Shown here: in pieces, positions 39,070 to 46,750 of the stretch
How positions within the stretch are numbered: position 1 is the stretch's first letter
How the letters are laid out: each line of letters starts with the position of its first letter
DNA from: Psychrobacter pacificensis
GTDB taxonomy: Bacteria; Pseudomonadota; Gammaproteobacteria; Pseudomonadales; Moraxellaceae
NCBI RefSeq assembly: GCF_900101915.1
Contig: NZ_FNAL01000007.1
Span: forward strand, 1 to 64,000
Direction: 5' to 3'
DNA length: 64,000 nt
Program-made: the position numbers and the translations under genes
The notes under the pieces: model-generated
What the model was told of the DNA's origin: nothing
The model's input: the letters and a program-made list of their open reading frames with translations, nothing else
The model's database searches: none

Positions 39070-39107
39070 TTAACTGGTTAACTTACTTATTTAAGTTAAG
39101 CAGTTAA
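39070..39107. promoter_or_regulatory. Long palindrome upstream of AGCS symporter gene
   Basis: TTAACTGGTTAACTTA and TAAGTTAAGCAGTTAA are inverted halves with 15 of 16 pairs and a 6-base centre. It starts 51 bases upstream of the symporter start codon, inside the expected promoter or leader. No T-run follows on either strand, so it is not a standard terminator. Confidence 0.55.
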
Positions 39108-39360
39108 ATTAGCTGCATCGACTCATATCTATATTAGTTAAGTCTCATACGTGCTTAGCCACCAAGAATGGACTGTAGTTGTCTGTATTTATCCGCTTGG
39201 CTTCATCAGTGACATAGACTATTTTTATAGCGCTTGTCATTGATAGCATTAATATCAGCTGTGTGTTTGATTGTTCTACAGCCTCAACTACTGCGGTGTC
39301 CTATCATCACGTTATGAATGAGATGAGTTATAAGTCCGCGGATAAAACAGGCGGTTATAT

Positions 39361-39394
39361 AATTAAATACTCTTCATGATAAGGGTATTTAATT
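39361..39394. repeat. Perfect inverted repeat / hairpin
   Basis: AATTAAATACTCTT and AAGGGTATTTAATT pair over 14 bases (one G-U) around CATGAT. It lies in a gene-free stretch with no T-run, so its role is unclear. Confidence 0.6.
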
Positions 39395-40036
39395 TGCTAT
39401 GAGCCGTCCCGATTGACTACACTGTTGGTAGGGCGAATTGATGGTATTAGTGGAGTATTCGTAAGTTGAATAATGTCTTCTTTACACATCGATCAACTCG
39501 CTAATACGTATCAAGCTATAAGTCCACTACCAAATGTATTCAAACCATACGGCTACGTAACTGCAATTTGCCATATTTTTGTCCTAATTACTAGAAATTT
39601 CTTTGTGTATGGACGGATAAGTTTTATTTTTGGACCATCGATTTATGCATCATTAGCCTTAATAAAGAAGCGAATTTATGAACTGGCAATTCATTTAATA
39701 AACTTTCGTCTATCTAAAAAGTAATAGCACTACATAAAGGTATAACCAAAAAAATGACACCCAGTTGTTGCGGTTGTGTTTTGGTAACGGTCAATTGTAA
39801 AAGCATCATGATAGCGTCATTATGAGCAGTATATCTTGTAGCTTATAAGACTGAGCAATATGCATGAGTGGTTTTTCATGTTGTGTCTGTAGATATAAAA
39901 GCTACAAGCACGTGCCTTTATATAAAATATAGAACGCATATGACCGTTAGATGATTTTGAAGGCATAAGCGCAAAAAAATTATTAAAAAACGTGTTACCA
40001 GATATTTGTTATTTATCATTATTAGGAGAAACAACG

Positions 40037-40663
40037 ATGACGCGTAAATCTATTATGAAGCCGATGTTGCTAGCAGCACTATTGACGACCTCTACTGTCG
40101 GTTTGAGTGGTTGCGGTTATAACAATCTGCAGGCGCAAGACGAGCAAGTAACGGCTTCGTGGTCAGAAGTGGTCAACCAATATCAGCGCCGCAGCGATTT
40201 GGTACCAAACTTGGTCAAAGTCGTACAGCAGTATGCTGAACAAGAGCAAGAGGTGTTCACCCAAGTGGCACAAGCGCGCTCGCGTGCGGGCGGCATCACG
40301 GTGACGCCTGAAGTGCTCAATGACCCAGAAGCAATGGAGCGTTATGCTGCTGCGCAAGAGCAAATGACAGGCGCATTATCACGCCTGATGGCAGTGTCTG
40401 AGCGTTACCCTGAGCTAAAATCAGATGCGCTGTTCCAAGATCTGCAAGCGCAGCTAGAAGGGACTGAGAATCGCATCACGGTTGCTCGTAACCGCTATAT
40501 CCAAGAAGTGCAAGGCTACAACACCACCGTGCGCCAGTTCCCAACCAATATCACCGCAAAAGTATTTGGCATGGATACCAAACCAAACTTTACCGTTGCT
40601 AATGAAGATGCCATCTCGACAGCGCCAAGTGTTGATTTTGGCGATTCTGCAAAAGCAGAGTAG
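40037..40663 (+). CDS. lemA: LemA-family lipoprotein
   Basis: A 208-residue LemA protein. The hydrophobic leader ends in LSGC, so it appears to be a lipoprotein, whereas many LemA proteins keep an uncleaved N-terminal helix. The conserved LemA core is VTASWSEVVNQYQRRSDLVP followed by NLVKVVQQYAEQEQEV and, further on, ENRITVARNRYIQEVQGYN and FPTN. It is predicted to be a helical bundle facing the periplasm. The ATG at 40037 is chosen over an upstream frame because TAGGAGA lies 8 bases before it. Two TPM-domain genes follow in the same direction; LemA-TPM neighbourhoods are widespread, but the shared function is not established. Confidence 0.92.
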   Translation: MTRKSIMKPMLLAALLTTSTVGLSGCGYNNLQAQDEQVTASWSEVVNQYQRRSDLVPNLVKVVQQYAEQEQEVFTQVAQARSRAGGITVTPEVLNDPEAMERYAAAQEQMTGALSRLMAVSERYPELKSDALFQDLQAQLEGTENRITVARNRYIQEVQGYNTTVRQFPTNITAKVFGMDTKPNFTVANEDAISTAPSVDFGDSAKAE

Positions 40664-40682
40664 AGCGCAATTGATATATACA

Positions 40683-40714
40683 AAAATAGAGCGGTGTATG
40701 CCGCTCTATTTATT
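40683..40714 (+). terminator. Terminator between lemA and the first TPM gene
   Basis: AATAGAGCGG and CCGCTCTATT are perfect 10-base halves around TGTATG, followed by TTATTTA. It would end or attenuate the lemA transcript before the TPM genes. Confidence 0.75.
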
Positions 40715-40780
40715 TAGCTGATGACTATTAGTTAATGTCTATTAATTTATAAAGATGTCATTTGAGGTGGTAGAGATTAG

Positions 40781-41968
40781 ATGAATAATTCAAAAGCAAT
40801 CTTATCAGCATTACTGTTTACACTGAGTGTCAGTGGTGTATCGATGTCACATGCTGCGCCTGGTGACGATGTTGGCACGGCTGTAGCGACAGATAGCCCC
40901 TCAAATCTGCAAAATCGTAGTGTTGAAGACTTGGTAGCCATTGCCAAAGCTGGTGAATCCAATGAAGCGATCAATGATGCGGTATTAAATAATGATGCCA
41001 TCAATGGTGCGGTGCTTGGTAATGACGCTATTAATCAAAGCGCAGCAAATGATGAGGCAACCGCTAGTGCGCAAGCGCCAGCTCAGCCACCAGTAACCTC
41101 AAGTGCCCAGAGCATTGATGCTGACAAACTAATACTGAATGAACCAGTCGTTGATCAAGCCAATATCTTAAATCCGCAAGAAAAACAGCGTCTAGAGGCG
41201 CAGCTAAGAAATATTTATCAGCAGGGTTTGGCACAAGCAGCAGTGGTCATCGTACCAACAACCAATGGTTTGCCTATATTTGACTATGCTTTACAGGTTG
41301 CAGAAAAATGGCAATTGGGCGACAAAGATATTGACGATGGTCTGCTCATCGTCGTAGCAGTCAATGACCGTGACATGTATATCCTCACAGGCTATGGGTT
41401 AGAGGGTGTATTGCCAGATGCTGCGGTCAATCGTATTATCCGTGAGGACATCACACCATTATTTAAGCAAAACAACTATGGTGCTGGGATACTGGCTGGC
41501 GTGGATGCACTCAAGGCACGTCTAACGGCTGACCCTGAGGTATTGGCGCGTGCTGATGCCCAAGCTGCTGAGCGTAGTGCCGTGCAAGGCTCAGATGAGC
41601 TACCATCACCTATTTTCTTATTTATTATGGCGATGATATTTGGTAGCTTTATTACCAATATTTTGGGCCGAGTATTTGGTTCTATTATCACGGCAGGCGG
41701 CTTTTTCGCCGGTTCATTAGCGCTTGGCGGCGGCTTTTTTATGACATTGATCATGGCGATATTTATATGGATGTTCTTGATTTCCCGTGGCGGCGGTGGT
41801 GGCAAAGGCGGCGGCGGTAAAGGTGGGCGTAGAGGCGGTGGCATGATTTTCTTACCCGGTATGGGCGGCGGAAGTGGTGGCGGCTTTGGCGGTGGTGGTT
41901 TCGGTGGTGGCGGCTTTGGTGGTGGTGGCGGCGGTTTTGGCGGTGGCGGTGCTGGTGGCTCGTGGTAA
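40781..41968 (+). CDS. TPM-domain membrane protein with glycine-rich tail (YgcG family)
   Basis: A 395-residue protein. A signal peptide (about 1-26, ending MSHAA) is followed by an Asn/Ala-rich stretch with short repeats of the form NDAxxxxxxL (about 60-95). The TPM domain covers about 125-250: VDQANILNPQEKQRLEAQLR and KWQLGDKDIDDGLLIVVAVN are the family hallmarks. Two hydrophobic segments occupy about 275-300 and 305-330. The last 65 residues are almost all Gly with Phe, Ser and Lys (FGGGGFGGGG pattern). TPM proteins have been proposed to act as phosphatases or photosystem-repair factors in plants; no activity is known here. Confidence 0.92.
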   Translation: MNNSKAILSALLFTLSVSGVSMSHAAPGDDVGTAVATDSPSNLQNRSVEDLVAIAKAGESNEAINDAVLNNDAINGAVLGNDAINQSAANDEATASAQAPAQPPVTSSAQSIDADKLILNEPVVDQANILNPQEKQRLEAQLRNIYQQGLAQAAVVIVPTTNGLPIFDYALQVAEKWQLGDKDIDDGLLIVVAVNDRDMYILTGYGLEGVLPDAAVNRIIREDITPLFKQNNYGAGILAGVDALKARLTADPEVLARADAQAAERSAVQGSDELPSPIFLFIMAMIFGSFITNILGRVFGSIITAGGFFAGSLALGGGFFMTLIMAIFIWMFLISRGGGGGKGGGGKGGRRGGGMIFLPGMGGGSGGGFGGGGFGGGGFGGGGGGFGGGGAGGSW

Positions 41969-41976
41969 GTGTCTAT

Positions 41977-42016
41977 TTATTAAAAGCTCAGCTTAGTTAT
42001 TAGAAGCTCAGATTAG
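41977..42016. repeat. 20-base direct repeat between the TPM genes
   Basis: TTATTAAAAGCTCAGCTTAG is followed immediately by TTATTAGAAGCTCAGATTAG (18 of 20 identical). A more degenerate third copy follows to about 42035. It lies directly after the first TPM stop. Confidence 0.8.
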
Positions 42017-42106
42017 TAAAGACTCAAATTAATAAAAGCCAAAAATAGAGTCCCAGTACATAGACCCAAATAACCATCAAAAATGACGTAATTGAGGAAA
42101 AATATA

Positions 42107-42631
42107 ATGGCAGAAAATCATGCTTCAACTTCTAGCTTTGCTCGATGGTGGCGTCAGGTCTTGTTTGTCCCTTTGCTACATAGCAAGTGGCTGACAGCAG
42201 AAGCCAAAGCACGCCTGACAGATGAGGTGACACGCGCTGAGCGTGGGCATCGCGGTGAGGTGTTTTTGATTGTAGAGAATCATTTACCGATTCAAGACGC
42301 TTATCATATGGATTGCCGCAAGCGAGCAATTGATCTGTTTAGTGAATATCGAGTTTGGGATACCGAAGAGAACACAGGCGTTCTCATCTATGTCAATATC
42401 TGCGAGCATCAGTTAGAGATTGTGGCGGATCGCGGTATCAGCACTCATGTAAGCCCAACTGTCTGGAGTGCTATGTGCGAAAAAGCAGTATCAGGTATCA
42501 GCAACAAGAAGACAGAAGAGAGCTTGGCCCAATTGTTGGATGAAGTGGGACAAGTGCTGCGCCAGTACTATCAGCTTGAGCACAATCCAGCAGGCAATGA
42601 GCTGTCTGATACCGTGGTATTTTTAAAATAG
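42107..42631 (+). CDS. TPM-domain protein (YgcG-related, no signal peptide)
   Basis: A 174-residue soluble-looking protein with one TPM domain. The conserved part begins WLTAEAKARLTDEVTRAERG and continues with RAIDLFSEYRVWDTEENTGV and LIYVNICEHQLEIVADRG. There is no signal peptide or membrane helix apart from a mildly hydrophobic WWRQVLFVPLLH near the N-terminus. The ATG at 42107 is used because TTGAGGAAAAA lies just upstream; a TTG five codons earlier belongs to that ribosome-binding site. It is the last gene of the LemA/TPM set. Confidence 0.9.
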   Translation: MAENHASTSSFARWWRQVLFVPLLHSKWLTAEAKARLTDEVTRAERGHRGEVFLIVENHLPIQDAYHMDCRKRAIDLFSEYRVWDTEENTGVLIYVNICEHQLEIVADRGISTHVSPTVWSAMCEKAVSGISNKKTEESLAQLLDEVGQVLRQYYQLEHNPAGNELSDTVVFLK

Positions 42632-42726
42632 TAATACGGCATCTTGAAGCGCATTATTGATAGAGTCGAAGGTGACTGTTCTCGTCTCTAGGGTTTTGAT
42701 GCTAAAATATCGCACGCAAAATGTTC

Positions 42727-42746
42727 GTACCGTTTAAAGACGGTAC
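42727..42746. promoter_or_regulatory. Perfect palindrome upstream of deaminase gene
   Basis: GTACCGT and ACGGTAC are perfect inverted halves around TTAAAG, ending 52 bases before the deaminase ATG. It could be an operator or a small leader hairpin. Confidence 0.4.
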
Positions 42747-42798
42747 AAATATATAAATTGTCCACGGCTCGTCTCGATGACACCATTATTGGAATACT

Positions 42799-43797
42799 AT
42801 GATTGATTTAATACAGAAACTACCAAAAGCGGAACTTCATTTACATATCGAAGGGTCATTAGAGCCTGAGCTGATGTTTAGACTGGCAAGAAAGAACAAC
42901 GTAGAGATCCCTTATGACAGCGTAGAAGACGTGCGCGCCGCCTATAACTTTAATAATCTGCAAAGTTTTTTAGATATCTACTATGCTGGCGCAAATGTCT
43001 TACTCACCCAAGACGACTTTTATGATTTGACGTGGGAGTATATTCTTAAGTGTGTTGAAGACAATGTCATCCACACAGAAATATTCTTTGATCCGCAAAC
43101 CCATACCGAGCGCGGCGTGGCTTTTGAAGCGATCATCACAGGTATCAAAGAAGCACTAGCAGATGCCAAAGCAAAATACGGCATCACCTCTTGTATCATC
43201 ATGTGTTTTTTACGCCATTTATCGCAAGAAGCAGCGTTTGAAACATTAGAGCAAGCAATGGCATTTAAAGAGGACATCATCGGTGTTGGCCTTGATTCAT
43301 CAGAGCTTGGTAACCCACCATCGAAGTTCAAAGAAGTCTTTCAAAAAGCTAAAGAAGCAGGCTTTAAACTGGTCGCTCATGCAGGCGAAGAAGCGGACTT
43401 TTCATATATCTACGAAGCGCTAGACTTATTGAATATCAACCGCATCGACCATGGTGTGCAGTCGATAAAAAGCCCAGAGCTGATGCAGAGACTCAAAGAC
43501 GAGCAAATGCCACTAACCGTTTGCCCGAACTCAAATATCGAACTGCGAGTTTTTGATAATTACAAAGAGCATAATATCAAAGCGCTTTTAGACTATGGGC
43601 TTAATATCAGCGTCAATTCAGACGATCCTGCCTATTTCAAAGGCTATGTGAACCAAAATTTTATCAACTTATATGAGAATCTACCGATAACAGAAGAGGA
43701 TATTATTACGTTAGTAAAAAACTCATTTAGATCGGCATTTATCAGCGACGAGCTAAAAGAAGATTACTTGGCGAAAGTGGACGCGGTATTGCAATAA
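42799..43797 (+). CDS. add: Adenosine/adenine deaminase family (adenine deaminase type more likely)
   Basis: A 332-residue zinc TIM-barrel deaminase of purine salvage. Metal and catalytic residues are all present: HLHIEGSLEP (two zinc His), LVAHAGEEADFSYI (His and catalytic Glu), RIDHGVQ and SVNSDDPAYF (Asp). The stretches GLDSSELGNPPSKF and TVCPNSNIELRVF match the adenine deaminase subgroup described for Pseudomonas aeruginosa rather than the GxDLxGxE pattern of E. coli adenosine deaminase. So the probable reaction is adenine to hypoxanthine. No purine transporter is adjacent. A bidirectional terminator follows. Confidence 0.9.
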   Translation: MIDLIQKLPKAELHLHIEGSLEPELMFRLARKNNVEIPYDSVEDVRAAYNFNNLQSFLDIYYAGANVLLTQDDFYDLTWEYILKCVEDNVIHTEIFFDPQTHTERGVAFEAIITGIKEALADAKAKYGITSCIIMCFLRHLSQEAAFETLEQAMAFKEDIIGVGLDSSELGNPPSKFKEVFQKAKEAGFKLVAHAGEEADFSYIYEALDLLNINRIDHGVQSIKSPELMQRLKDEQMPLTVCPNSNIELRVFDNYKEHNIKALLDYGLNISVNSDDPAYFKGYVNQNFINLYENLPITEEDIITLVKNSFRSAFISDELKEDYLAKVDAVLQ

Positions 43798-43823
43798 GCT
43801 TTAGCGAGCTTATTTTTAGTAGT

Positions 43824-43862
43824 AAAGGCTTAACGGTTGATAGCAATCGTTAAGCCTTTTTT
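43824..43862. terminator. Bidirectional terminator between deaminase and sirtuin genes
   Basis: AAAGGCTTAACG and CGTTAAGCCTTT are perfect 12-base halves around a 12-base loop, with T-runs usable on both strands. It separates two convergent genes. Confidence 0.9.
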
Positions 43863-43897
43863 ATTGTTTATCAGGTAATGACATTAAGCAGTCGCAG

Positions 43898-44698
43898 TTA
43901 TAACGCAGTAATCTCTTCTATAAGTAACGGCAAAATCACTCCAGCTTTTTCTATTAGCGTGATATCGACGATGGTATTCGGTGTTGGGTCAGGGTTTATC
44001 TCGATAACTTGCGCACCATTTTGCTTAGCTAGCTGTGAGAGTCCGGCCGCAGGATAGACCAAGCTTGAGGTACCGATACTGATAAACACATCACAGTTAG
44101 CCGCAGCCTCTTCGGCAGTCTGCCATGCTTGTACAGGTAGTGCTTCGCCAAACCACACAATATCTGGTCTGATGTAACCGACGCAATGCGGACAAGTAAT
44201 CAGCTTATCATCAAAACGTATCGTATCTTGCTTAATATAGGCGGTTCTTGATTGTTCTGGATAAGGTATCTCACACTGAGCACAGCGATCACGCCACAGA
44301 TGACCGTGCAAATGAGTCACTGCGCTTCCAGCCTGCTCATGTAGGTCATCGACATTTTGGGTGATGAGTGTCACTGTTTGATCGGAGGTTTGCGCATGAT
44401 ACTGCCACTGAGCCAATGCATGATGGGCTGGATTTGGTACTTTATCTGCGACCACTTGCCTGCGCCACTGATACCACGACCATACAAGCTTTGGATCGCG
44501 AGCGAATGCTTCAGGAGTGGCCAAATCCTCGACGCCGTAGTTTTCCCACAAGCCCGTTTGCTTATCTCGGAACGTCGGAATACCACTTTCGGCTGAAATG
44601 CCTGCCCCTGTCAAAATGCAAATGCGCTCTTTCGATGCCAACAATGTTGCCGCAAGTTTTACTTCTGCTATTACCGCTGGTGATAATTCTGCTAACAT
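43898..44698 (-). CDS. cobB: NAD-dependent protein deacylase, Sir2 family
   Basis: A 266-residue sirtuin that removes acyl groups from lysines using NAD. GAGISAESGIPTFRD is the NAD motif, TQNVDDLHEQAG the NID-type loop, and VTHLHGHLWRDRCAQC carries the catalytic His and the first zinc cysteines, with ITCPHC providing the second pair. The Tyr and Arg in VWSWYQWRRQ lie where class III (desuccinylase/demalonylase) sirtuins have their acyl-specificity residues, so it may remove negatively charged acyl groups as well as acetyl. The gene stands alone, divergent from a small membrane protein gene. Confidence 0.93.
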   Translation of the reverse strand: MLAELSPAVIAEVKLAATLLASKERICILTGAGISAESGIPTFRDKQTGLWENYGVEDLATPEAFARDPKLVWSWYQWRRQVVADKVPNPAHHALAQWQYHAQTSDQTVTLITQNVDDLHEQAGSAVTHLHGHLWRDRCAQCEIPYPEQSRTAYIKQDTIRFDDKLITCPHCVGYIRPDIVWFGEALPVQAWQTAEEAAANCDVFISIGTSSLVYPAAGLSQLAKQNGAQVIEINPDPTPNTIVDITLIEKAGVILPLLIEEITAL

Positions 44699-44733
44699 GA
44701 GCCAACCTTTGTTAGTAATGGATATTTTTACTT

Positions 44734-45096
44734 ATGATAGACGGAATTTGGTGGCTTGTCATATTAATCGCCATCATCGTAATTTTATGGTTGGTGGCAA
44801 AATCGCGCGGGGCAAAAGCAGGCGAAAAGCACGGTAGTGCCAAGTCAAAAAATACAGTACCGAATGATGCCCTGCAAAAAACATCCGCATTATTAAAGCA
44901 GTATTTTCCTGCTTATCGAGTCACTCGTAAGGCAAATCATTTGCTCATCAGCCAACAAGGCAAAAAAATCGCGATGATTACCATTGATAAAAAAATTGCT
45001 GAAGGTAAGCGTCGTTTGGGTGAGGTGCCAGTGATTAATTATCACCGTGTGCCTAGCCGCGCCCAGCTTGCTACTCATTTGCAAGAGGCAGAGTAG
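44734..45096 (+). CDS. Small membrane-anchored protein of unknown function
   Basis: A 120-residue protein with one N-terminal membrane helix (about 4-22, WWLVILIAIIVILWLVA). A basic linker (KSRGAKAGEKHGSAKSKN) leads to a small cytoplasmic domain with LLKQYFPAYRVTRKANHLLI and KKIAMITIDKKIAEGKRR. This DUF-like C-terminal part resembles a small nuclease or restriction-associated fold only vaguely, and I do not assign it. The start is supported by the position of the membrane helix; no strong ribosome-binding site. It is divergent from the sirtuin gene with 35 bases between. Confidence 0.65.
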   Translation: MIDGIWWLVILIAIIVILWLVAKSRGAKAGEKHGSAKSKNTVPNDALQKTSALLKQYFPAYRVTRKANHLLISQQGKKIAMITIDKKIAEGKRRLGEVPVINYHRVPSRAQLATHLQEAE

Positions 45097-45365
45097 GCGG
45101 TGCTTGTATCAGTGGATAAAGAGCAAGTGGGTATTTTAAGAGAAAGTTTTTTTAGAGCTGGTCATTTAACAAGCTGGCCGTTTAAAAGAAGCGGCTCAAT
45201 TAAATAGTCACGTGACGAATAACAAGTCAGAGGCTGCGAGTAAATTTAACAACACTTGATAGAGGCTACTAGGTAATGACAAGTAATATCAAAAGACTTA
45301 AAGTTTTGATATTAAAGGGCTTTAGAGGTTTTAGGTAATACTGAGGAAGGGTGAAATACGATGAT

Positions 45366-45442
45366 TGGTGCGCTCGGCGGGAATCGAACCCACGACCCTC
45401 GGCTTCGGAAACCGATACTCTATCCAACTGAGCTACGAGCGC
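45366..45442 (-). tRNA. tRNA-Arg (anticodon CCG)
   Basis: 77 bases read on the minus strand. Acceptor arms GCGCTCG and CGAGCGC pair perfectly, with discriminator A and an encoded CCA. The D arm reads AGCTCAGTTGGATAGAG, the anticodon loop TTCCGAA gives CCG, and the T arm is GTGGGTTCGATTCCCGC. It decodes CGG arginine codons. All four stems close, so folding is standard. Confidence 0.97.
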
Positions 45443-45634
45443 ATATGATAACGATATGTCTGACTGTCACGCTTAGATGCGCATGATAACCAGCATAAGA
45501 TGCCTAGAAATAAAGACCGCTTAGTCTAACAAATAAAACGCATAAAGCCAATAAATGACAGTCGTGATTGAGGTTTTTTAAGAAAAAACAGCCAAGTCAT
45601 TAAACAAGCATGGCAATTTACCTGCCTTTTCCCT

Positions 45635-45640
45635 TATAAT
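45635..45640 (+). promoter_or_regulatory. Probable -10 box of the cytochrome gene
   Basis: A consensus TATAAT, with a weak TGGCAA about 18 bases upstream as a possible -35. It would start a transcript with a leader of roughly 150 bases before the cytochrome start codon. Confidence 0.45.
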
Positions 45641-45682
45641 GTTGGGGAGAATTCATATTTATAATCACCGATTGCAAGTGCG

Positions 45683-45763
45683 CTGGCACGCGGGATGGCT
45701 GTCTGCTATTGAGGACTTAGAGGTCGTCAAAGGAGGACAGACAGAATGTCCGCGCCGTGCTAG
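45683..45763 (+). promoter_or_regulatory. Leader hairpin with strong Shine-Dalgarno and five-codon ORF
   Basis: CTGTCTG at 45699-45705 pairs with CAGACAG at 45738-45744, and an outer stem CTGGCACG/CGTGCTAG (one G-U) closes it. The loop contains AAAGGAGGA at 45729-45737. Nine bases after it an ATG opens a five-codon ORF (MSAPC, stop at 45761-45763). Several GGA triplets lie in the loop and stem. The cytochrome gene starts 31 bases after this mini-ORF. Confidence 0.5.
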
Positions 45764-45794
45764 TCCTTGTATACGTAATAAGAGAACGTGACGA

Positions 45795-46451
45795 ATGAGA
45801 AAAGTAGTTATGTTATCGGCAGCTGCCATTCTAGGAATCGCTAGTATCGCGGTGAGCCAAGCTGAAGATATTGTCGACACGCCTGTAACTGTGACTGACG
45901 TCGCAGAAGGCCAAGAAGTCGTAGAAGAGGCACCTCAAACGCTAGGTGGTGAGCCCCAAGCTGCTGCAGACACAACAGATGGCGCTGCACCTGCTGATGG
46001 TGCCGCTCCAGCAGAAGGTGAAGAGACCGCCGCTGCAGCGCCTGCCACTGACGAAGAGCCGATTCCGCAAGATACGCCGCAAGTACAAAAGCTGATTGCT
46101 TTGTATCCTAATCTGATTGCGCGTATTCAACCTGTTGCAACTGTATGTTTTGAAGACGATGAAGTGTGTGACGTAACAGCACGCTCATCTGGCCCATCTG
46201 CTGGCGACGGTCCTCGTGATGGTAAAGCAGTATACAATGCGGTATGCCATACTTGTCACGCCTCTGGTTTGTTAGGTTCACCTATCTTTGGTGATGCTGG
46301 CGCTTGGGGACCACGTATCGCGAAAGGTAAAGATACGCTATATACCCATGCTATCAACGGTTTCAATGCGATGCCTGCCAAAGGCGGCGCGGACATTCCT
46401 GATGAAGAAGTCCAAAACGCTGTAGACTATATGGTTGCAGAAGCCAGCTAA
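45795..46451 (+). CDS. Cytochrome c5 family protein
   Basis: A 218-residue periplasmic c-type cytochrome. A signal peptide (about 1-23) ends in VSQAE. A long Ala/Pro/Asp/Glu-rich linker covers about 30-90. The haem domain has C151xxCH155 (VCHTCHASGLLG) and the distal Met in FNAMPAKGG (Met193). Two further cysteines at 118 and 125 may form a disulfide. YNAVCHTCH and WGPRIAKGKDTLYTHAINGF are typical of the c5/CytC5 group, which passes electrons in the periplasm. An in-frame TGA immediately upstream fixes the start, whose own ribosome-binding site is weak. Confidence 0.93.
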   Translation: MRKVVMLSAAAILGIASIAVSQAEDIVDTPVTVTDVAEGQEVVEEAPQTLGGEPQAAADTTDGAAPADGAAPAEGEETAAAAPATDEEPIPQDTPQVQKLIALYPNLIARIQPVATVCFEDDEVCDVTARSSGPSAGDGPRDGKAVYNAVCHTCHASGLLGSPIFGDAGAWGPRIAKGKDTLYTHAINGFNAMPAKGGADIPDEEVQNAVDYMVAEAS

Positions 46452-46493
46452 TTTTTGCTAGCGGCTTTGCTGGCTCTTACAACAGTTATCGAT

Positions 46494-46530
46494 AAAGCGC
46501 CTATTTCAGTAATGAGATAGGCGCTTTTTT
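46494..46530 (+). terminator. Rho-independent terminator after cytochrome gene
   Basis: AAAGCGCCTAT and ATAGGCGCTTT are perfect halves around a 12-base loop, followed by further T. Confidence 0.9.
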
Positions 46531-46633
46531 ATAATAAGTATTATTAATACGGTACTTCAAATATAAAGCAGTTGAAATTTGCGATTAGCAGCCTCATTTT
46601 ATGAGATTACACCGTGTCTTCTAGATAGTAGAG

Positions 46634-46695
46634 CGTGTTGAACATTTTTATATGGCCTCGGTCAGTATGATAATGACAGTCGAATGTTCAACACG
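46634..46695. repeat. 13-base perfect inverted repeat upstream of ABC operon
   Basis: CGTGTTGAACATT at 46634-46646 and AATGTTCAACACG at 46683-46695 are perfect inverted copies separated by 36 bases. The spacing is long for a single operator. No T-run follows directly. It ends 55 bases before the ABC ATPase start. Confidence 0.65.
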
Positions 46696-46750
46696 GCCTA
46701 TTATTCTAAAATCGTGTTTTATACAAATTGATAAAAAATAAGAGGTCTTC

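Larger units (their letters stand above)
39020..40036. other. Long intergenic region with two hairpins
   Basis: About 1 kb between the divergent AGCS symporter and lemA genes. An 83-codon frame at 39473-39724 lacks a ribosome-binding site and protein-like composition and is not called. Two strong inverted repeats lie in the half nearer the symporter (39070-39107 and 39361-39394). I see no RNA gene in the rest. Confidence 0.6.
45097..45794. other. Region with tRNA-Arg and structured cytochrome leader
   Basis: About 700 bases without a long gene. It holds tRNA-Arg on the minus strand, a TATAAT box at 45635-45640 and the cytochrome leader hairpin. The part before the tRNA shows nothing I can support. 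Confidence 0.6.

Noticed and set aside
39473..39724. 83-codon ORF in the long gap upstream of lemA
   Set aside because: No ribosome-binding site, AT-driven composition (Phe, Ile, Tyr, Lys), no recognisable motif. A chance frame is more likely.
41476..41844. Proline-rich antisense ORF opposite the glycine-rich tail of the TPM protein
   Set aside because: Gly codons read backwards give Pro; it is a shadow of the GGC/GGT repeats.
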